Shown: positions 59,893-64,000 of the stretch, in pieces
Numbering within the stretch: position 1 is the first letter of the stretch
How the letters are laid out: every line of letters starts with the position of its first letter
Assembly (NCBI RefSeq): GCF_020172085.1
Contig: NZ_JAIVAT010000007.1
Span: forward strand, 310,001 to 374,000
Origin: Rossellomorea aquimaris
GTDB taxonomy: Bacteria; Bacillota; Bacilli; Bacillales; Bacillaceae_B
Length of the DNA: 64,000 nucleotides
Direction: 5' to 3'
Notes under the pieces: model-generated
Told to the model about the DNA's origin: nothing
Databases searched by the model: none
What the model saw: the letters and a program-made list of their open reading frames with translations, nothing else
Program-made: the position numbers and the translations under genes

Positions 59893-60357
59893 TTAATGGT
59901 GTTGACTGTGATCTCCACTCTCAGCCGGAGCTTGATCATTCAAGGCTTCAACGTCTGCTTTGGATAGTTCACCGACGGCAAAGGGCAGTGTCGGCATGAT
60001 GGTGGAGCCGTTGTTTCCTGCGTGGACTTTGATGTAATACAGTCCGTCTTCCGTCAGTTTCTTCTTGTATGTGTACTCACCATCTCCGGCATTCTCCGCT
60101 TCTTCCATTCCATCATGGAAAGTTCCGTCATTCTTCCATATTTCCACATGGACGAAGTCGGCATCAGCCACTTTTTTCTCGTTTTGTGTAAGTTCGACCT
60201 TAATCGGCTCGTTACCGGAAAAATTCTTTGGCAAGCTGATATCAGCCTGTAACGGCGATTCCTGATGATACAATTCCGCTGCATCTTCTTTCGGGGCGCA
60301 GGCTCCGAGAAGGGTGCATAGGAAGAGGATACTAATGGTTTTAACAGTTGTTTTCAT
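59893..60357 (-). CDS. FixH/YtkA-like lipoprotein, copper operon
   Basis: 154 aa with lipobox LLGAC (Cys20). The mature domain reads SPLQADISLPKNFSGNEPIKVELTQNEKKVADADFVHVEIWKNDG with YTYKKKLTEDGLYYIKVHAG, the FixH/YtkA immunoglobulin-like fold. The C-terminus is His-rich (SGDHSQHH), a possible metal site. It ends the ycnK-PepSY-FixH operon. Start at 60357 after AAAGGACG. A copper delivery or cytochrome-oxidase-related role is inferred. Confidence 0.75.
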   Translation of the reverse strand: MKTTVKTISILFLCTLLGACAPKEDAAELYHQESPLQADISLPKNFSGNEPIKVELTQNEKKVADADFVHVEIWKNDGTFHDGMEEAENAGDGEYTYKKKLTEDGLYYIKVHAGNNGSTIMPTLPFAVGELSKADVEALNDQAPAESGDHSQHH

Positions 60358-60373
60358 GACGCATCGTCCTTTC

Positions 60374-61705
60374 TTATGCCGCACCGAAGAATTTTTTCGT
60401 AGCAGGGATTTGTTTGATCAGTAGCCGGTCAAGTAGCAAGACGACAATCAAGGAAGCCCCGACAAGTGGGAACAGGATACCGAGTGCGATCATGACAAGC
60501 AGGAAGTACTTCATTTTCAGGATGCCGGGTGATTTCGGTGCACCCATTTCTTTTTTCGGTTTGCGTTTCAGCCACATATAGAATCCGCTAATTGATACGA
60601 GCATGATGCCGAGGCAGATGAACAAGCTGAACAGTTGATTGATGAATCCGAATTGTGTGCCCGTATGGAGGGTGATCCCCATGGCGACAATTTTTCCGCC
60701 GATTCCGTAGTTGTCGAAACGGTAATCAGCGAGGACCGCACCAGTATATTGATCAAGGTGCATCGTGACCTCGTTCTGTGCTTTGGCAGGGAAAGCGGAT
60801 AACGTATAAACGCCCGTTTCATCCTGAGGGATGTATACTTTATAGCTCGGGTCGATTCCCTCTCGATCTGCAATCTTCACAACATCATTCAGTGATAATG
60901 GTGTATAGCCTTCAAGTGCGGAGACTGGTACTTTCAGGTTTTCCGCTGCCCATGGGACGTCGGCGATTTCCTTTGTTTTGACGACGGACTGTGGAGCTTC
61001 ACCTGACCAGATGGATGGAGGATAGCCGGCCCCTGCATTCGTCATGAGATTCTGGAAGTTGGTTCCCCAGAAACCTGACCATGGCAGTCCCGTCATAACC
61101 AGGAACAGCATGCCCGCTGTGACCCAGAAAGCCGGTACAGCGTGAAGGTCCCTTCTGAAGATTTTCTTACCTTTATTGAATCGGGGAAGAAGCACACCCG
61201 AAAGCTTGTCTTTCTTTCGTGGAAACCATAAGAATAACCCAGTGACAATCAAGACGACAACCCAGCAGGCTACAAGTTCGACAATCCGGTCGCCAAGGGT
61301 ACCAGCCATCAATTCTCCGTGGATTTCTACGACTTTATTCATAAACCGGTCCTCAGGCTTCATCTCACCGAGGGATTTTCCTGTATAGGGGTCCATAAAG
61401 ACCGTAGTGGATCCTTCTTCGGTGCTGATGCCGATTTCACTGGAACGGTCGGCACTTTCCCCGGGACGGAAGCTTGTGATCTGTGCATCGGGGTGAAACG
61501 TTTTCACTTCATTGACTAGTTCAGTGGCAGGAAGCTTTTCTCCCTGTGGGTTGACTTCATAATACTTTTGATAGAGATTCTGTTCGATCTGGGGCTTGAA
61601 GAGATAAATCGATCCCGTCACAGCAAGGATAATGAGAAACGGGGCAATGATGATGCCTGCGTAGAGATGCCATCTCCAAATCGTTTGATATGATTTTTTT
61701 TCCAT
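60374..61705 (-). CDS. PepSY-domain membrane protein (PepSY_TM)
   Basis: 443 aa. A first helix in WRWHLYAGIIIAPFLIILAVTGSIYLFKP is followed by a large outer region with PepSY segments (about 50-130 and 250-330) and three further helices including VLIVTGLFLWFPRKK, RDLHAVPAFWVTAGMLFLVMTGLPWSGFWG and FICLGIMLVSISGFYMWLKRKPKK. Such proteins are linked to iron/copper reduction or uptake. It is placed between YcnK and the FixH-family lipoprotein, where B. subtilis has YcnJ. Confidence 0.82.
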   Translation of the reverse strand: MEKKSYQTIWRWHLYAGIIIAPFLIILAVTGSIYLFKPQIEQNLYQKYYEVNPQGEKLPATELVNEVKTFHPDAQITSFRPGESADRSSEIGISTEEGSTTVFMDPYTGKSLGEMKPEDRFMNKVVEIHGELMAGTLGDRIVELVACWVVVLIVTGLFLWFPRKKDKLSGVLLPRFNKGKKIFRRDLHAVPAFWVTAGMLFLVMTGLPWSGFWGTNFQNLMTNAGAGYPPSIWSGEAPQSVVKTKEIADVPWAAENLKVPVSALEGYTPLSLNDVVKIADREGIDPSYKVYIPQDETGVYTLSAFPAKAQNEVTMHLDQYTGAVLADYRFDNYGIGGKIVAMGITLHTGTQFGFINQLFSLFICLGIMLVSISGFYMWLKRKPKKEMGAPKSPGILKMKYFLLVMIALGILFPLVGASLIVVLLLDRLLIKQIPATKKFFGAA

Positions 61706-61722
61706 ACACTTTTCCTCTTTTC

Positions 61723-62292
61723 TTAGTCGTGGCAGCAGCCCGATCCTTGCATGTCTGTTGAGATGGCCGTTATGGCTTCTTGAAGGTTATGGAGTTTACC
61801 CCCGAACCCGGTTTGAAATTGTCCTGCCTGTTTCCTTGATTCAAAGGCGATGACCTGTGGCTGACAGCAATTCAGGTTCAGGTCTGCACCGATCAAGTAA
61901 GTGGCTGTTTTCCCGCTGATGGTCACATCCGTCAGGAAGTCCCGGCAGAGGATCTGCACCACATCCTCCTTGATGTCTTCATAGCGAAGTAAGCCGCAGT
62001 GAGGGCAACAGGTCTGCTCGATCGTATGATCCTTTTTTACAAGTTGAACCGATCTTCTTGAAGTTGTCGGTTTCAAGCAATACATACACGTATCAGCTGG
62101 GAGGCTGTGTGATTCCATTGTTGAAATACCATTCGAGGTCTTTCTGATCTTATTGGCTTCCATTAGGGGCTTAAGGTCCCGGTAGACTGTCATTTCCGAT
62201 ACATCGAGGCGGGAACTGATGTCAGACACTCGAAGCGTTCCCTCTTCTTTGAGCCATGTCAAAATTTGTTCCTGTCGATCAATTGGCAGCAT
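61723..62292 (-). CDS. ycnK: YcnK-type copper-responsive regulator (DeoR HTH plus NosL-like)
   Basis: 189 aa. A DeoR-type HTH (DRQEQILTWLKEEGTLRVSDISSRLDVSEMTVYRDLKPLMEANKIRKT) is fused to a NosL-like copper-binding domain with CMYCLKP, CCPHCGLLRYED, CRDFLT and NLNCCQPQ, ending in GSGCCHD. It closely matches B. subtilis YcnK, which represses copper-uptake genes when copper is sufficient. The ATG at 62292 gives the family start MLPIDRQ and correct spacing from AAAGGATGA; an ATG at 62301 abuts the ribosome site. Confidence 0.88.
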   Translation of the reverse strand: MLPIDRQEQILTWLKEEGTLRVSDISSRLDVSEMTVYRDLKPLMEANKIRKTSNGISTMESHSLPADTCMYCLKPTTSRRSVQLVKKDHTIEQTCCPHCGLLRYEDIKEDVVQILCRDFLTDVTISGKTATYLIGADLNLNCCQPQVIAFESRKQAGQFQTGFGGKLHNLQEAITAISTDMQGSGCCHD

Positions 62293-62326
62293 GAGGATCA
62301 TCCTTTCAGTGTTGGTTGCTAGGTAT

Positions 62327-62354
62327 ATCTTAGATAAGCATCATAAATCGTTCA
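62327..62354 (-). promoter_or_regulatory. Promoter of the ycnK operon
   Basis: Minus-strand -35 TTGAAC (62349-62354) and -10 TAAGAT (62327-62332), 16-bp spacer, 35 bp before the ycnK start. Confidence 0.5.
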
Positions 62355-62537
62355 ATAGATTTACTGTGAAAAAAAGTGAAAAAATGTTGATGTGTAACAT
62401 AATGTACAAAGAAACTTTTTATTTTCCACACAATTAGCGTGAGGAAAGATGAGAGAGTCAAACAGTAAACGTGAATGTTGAGGAATTGGATCATTCGAGA
62501 TGCCACTTTTGGGTGCTATACATCATTGTTCATTAAG

Positions 62538-62554
62538 TGTCCTTTTTCTGGACA
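62538..62554. promoter_or_regulatory. Possible enhancer (UAS) for the sigma-54 promoter
   Basis: TGTCC (62538-62542) and GGACA (62550-62554) form a short inverted repeat about 45 bp upstream of the -24 element, a possible binding site for an enhancer protein. Confidence 0.4.
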
Positions 62555-62595
62555 GTTCCAGCCTCTCTAAAACCATGAACACTGCGATATCAAGC

Positions 62596-62612
62596 TTGGC
62601 ACAGTTCTTGCA
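62596..62612 (+). promoter_or_regulatory. Sigma-54 (SigL) promoter
   Basis: TTGGCACAGTTCTTGCA matches the -24/-12 consensus YTGGCACNNNNNTTGCW; GG and GC are exactly 10 bp apart. It lies 39 bp upstream of the dehydrogenase start. Confidence 0.85.
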
Positions 62613-62650
62613 AAGTAGTAGGTGAATAGAGACAAAGGGAGGACACTTCA

Positions 62651-63418
62651 ATGAAGATCAGTGAATCAATCGCCATTGTGACGGGTGGAGCATCAGGTTT
62701 AGGGGAAGCGACAGTAAGGCAGATCATCAAAGGTGGCGGGAGAGCAGCCATTTTGGATGTAGCCGATGAAAGAGGCCGAGCGCTTGTGGATGAACTCGGA
62801 GGAAGAAGTCTATTTGTCCGAACGGATGTAATGAGTGAGGAGGATGTTTCCGGTGCCATTCAAAAAGCCGTGGAGTCTTTCGGAGCGGTGAATACGGTAG
62901 TCAACTGTGCAGGAATCGGAATAGCATCCAAGCTGCTATCGAAAAAAGGAATTCATTCGCTTGATATGTTTTCAAAAGTGATCTCGATTAATTTAATCGG
63001 TACATTCAATGTGATCCGACTGGCTTCTGAACACATGGCTAAGAATGAGCCGGGGGAATCGGAAGAGAGGGGAGTCATCATCAATACCGCTTCAGTAGCG
63101 GCCTTTGAAGGGCAGATCGGACAGGCTGCCTACAGTGCCTCGAAAGGTGGAGTCGTCGGTATGACACTTCCGATCGCAAGGGAGCTTGCTTCGTACGGCA
63201 TCCGGGTGATGACGATCGCGCCAGGCTTGTTCCACACCCCAATGTTTGAATCATTACCGGAGGAGGCCATTGAGTCTCTCGGAAAAATGGTGCCTTTCCC
63301 TAAGCGGCTGGGGATGCCGGATGAATACGCCCAGCTGGTAGGAAGTATCCTGACGAACCCGATGTTGAACGGGGAGACGATTCGTCTTGACGGAGCTATT
63401 CGTATGCAGCCAAGATAA
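62651..63418 (+). CDS. Short-chain dehydrogenase, 3-hydroxyacyl-CoA dehydrogenase type
   Basis: 255 aa, classical SDR: cofactor motif [10 protein letters not shown], an acidic residue after beta-2 (ILDVADERG) pointing to NAD, NNAG-type VNCAGIG, and catalytic Ser/Tyr/Lys in [23 protein letters not shown]. The C-terminal [29 protein letters not shown] matches the type II 3-hydroxyacyl-CoA (2-methyl-3-hydroxybutyryl-CoA) dehydrogenases. Sigma-54 control suggests branched-chain amino acid or fatty acid catabolism. RBS AAAGGGAGG. Confidence 0.85.
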   Translation: MKISESIAIVTGGASGLGEATVRQIIKGGGRAAILDVADERGRALVDELGGRSLFVRTDVMSEEDVSGAIQKAVESFGAVNTVVNCAGIGIASKLLSKKGIHSLDMFSKVISINLIGTFNVIRLASEHMAKNEPGESEERGVIINTASVAAFEGQIGQAAYSASKGGVVGMTLPIARELASYGIRVMTIAPGLFHTPMFESLPEEAIESLGKMVPFPKRLGMPDEYAQLVGSILTNPMLNGETIRLDGAIRMQPR

Positions 63419-63430
63419 GTAGGTAGAGAA

Positions 63431-63460
63431 TCAGAGGTTGATTAAGCCTCTGATTTTTTT
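63431..63460 (+). terminator. Terminator after the dehydrogenase
   Basis: TCAGAGG / CCTCTGA stem followed by TTTTTTT. Confidence 0.8.
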
Positions 63461-63614
63461 GTAGTGCTTTTTGTGAATTTCATTTGAAACAATCGATTTC
63501 CATCAAACGCTACACCCCCCAGAATATTTCCACCAGGAAGTGACCTTTGGATCCCGAAACCTTATAATGAACATAACAGATTGAATTTTCAGATTTCATC
63601 AAAGGGGGATGGAC

Positions 63615-64000
63615 ATGATTCAATTCCGTGACATGGTCACGTCCGTCGATTGTGTAGTGACGGCTGAAACACCATTGAAAGAAGCAATTGAAATCATAAA
63701 AGCAAAGAAATGGAACCTCCTGCCGGTTACAGACAGTGAGCGGAATCTTCAGGGGGTGTTTACACGAAGCGGATTATACCAAATGATCCTGGACCAGATG
63801 CCACTCGATACACCCATTAAATCCTACATAAAAAAAGAAGCCCGAACGATCCGGATCGATACGCCGTATCACCAAATTGAGGAACAGGTAAAAACGAGCA
63901 AAGCGGGGACGGGGATCGTCCTGGATGAGGAAGACAAAGTGATGGGGCTACTGACCAAAACGGAAATGGTGATGGCCTTATTGAAATCAGCCAATACATT
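63615..64000 (+). CDS. CBS-domain protein, N-terminal part (runs off the right edge)
   Basis: The first 128 codons. Two CBS motifs are visible: MVTSVDCVVTAETPLKEAIEIIKAKKWNLLPVTDSERNLQGVFTRSGLYQMIL, then the second from YIKKEARTIRIDTPYHQIEEQV to DKVMGLLTKTEMVMALLK. ATG after AAAGGGGGA. Bacillaceae sigma-54 activators of the BkdR/acyl-CoA-metabolism type often begin with CBS and PAS domains, so with the sigma-54 promoter next door an enhancer-binding activator is the best guess. A stand-alone CBS protein is the alternative. Confidence 0.65.
   Translation, partial: MIQFRDMVTSVDCVVTAETPLKEAIEIIKAKKWNLLPVTDSERNLQGVFTRSGLYQMILDQMPLDTPIKSYIKKEARTIRIDTPYHQIEEQVKTSKAGTGIVLDEEDKVMGLLTKTEMVMALLKSANT

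Overview
The window is a chromosomal segment of a low-GC Gram-positive bacterium of the Bacillaceae. The evidence is AAGGAGG-type ribosome binding sites, frequent TTG/GTG starts, CcpA-type cre sites, Fur/PerR-type boxes, and protein-by-protein resemblance to Bacillus subtilis YdaP, ZosA, YfkE, YfkD, YfkAB, PdaA, YfjP, RlmCD, VmlR and YcnK. Several genes absent from B. subtilis (class I fumarase, malate:quinone oxidoreductase, XylFII-LytS-YesN, a GntR-type FadR) suggest an environmental relative such as the Rossellomorea/Bacillus aquimaris group; that genus assignment is a guess. No rRNA, tRNA, CRISPR array or prophage was seen.

Layout. 1-7.0 kb: start of a pyruvate oxidase gene, a PTS IIBC permease with a phosphatase-fold partner, a ZosA-type P-type ATPase behind a PerR-like box, and an MFS exporter. 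7.1-24.5 kb: a conserved yfk/yfj neighbourhood (OsmC, stress protein 26, Ca2+/H+ antiporter, YfkD, YfkAB radical SAM protein, SE1561-family protein, fumarase, PdaA, DNA glycosylase, RlmCD, Old Yellow Enzyme). It is interrupted by an eight-domain cysteine-rich repeat protein and by a damaged IS3-family element. 24.6-28.6 kb: an XRE regulator/membrane protein pair behind a perfect 42-bp palindrome, a Bacillaceae intergenic repeat, a TerC exporter, and a VmlR-type ABC-F resistance gene with a complete attenuation leader. 28.6-37.8 kb: a xylose locus, made of an xylFGH transporter operon and a second operon encoding a membrane-anchored binding protein (XylFII), a LytS-type kinase, a YesN regulator and another binding lipoprotein. 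38-52.6 kb: small proteins, a drug ABC exporter, a FadR-like regulator with a fatty acid hydroxylase, a MarR/MMPL pair, malate:quinone oxidoreductase, a P-loop kinase, a phosphotransferase and an MBL-fold hydrolase. 52.6-64 kb: NagZ, LrgAB with a divergent MarR, TetR/MFS, a copper-type YcnK/PepSY/FixH operon, and a short-chain dehydrogenase behind a textbook sigma-54 promoter, followed by the start of a CBS-domain protein that may be its activator.

How it works together. Most units are small self-regulated modules: regulator, operator and transporter or enzyme side by side. The xylose locus is the most integrated. A shared direct-repeat motif (CCAAAARAGTAC-like) lies before both operons, next to a cre-overlapped sigma-A promoter.

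The most unusual layer is in the spacers. At least six loci carry degenerate arrays of a roughly 7-13-nt core repeated every 20-21 bp, that is two DNA helical turns. Core sequences differ from locus to locus while the period is constant. Three arrays are preceded by copies of a dispersed GAGGGACGGACCT signature, which also builds hairpins elsewhere. One array has been split by the IS element, and subtracting a 1468-bp interval restores its 21-bp phase.
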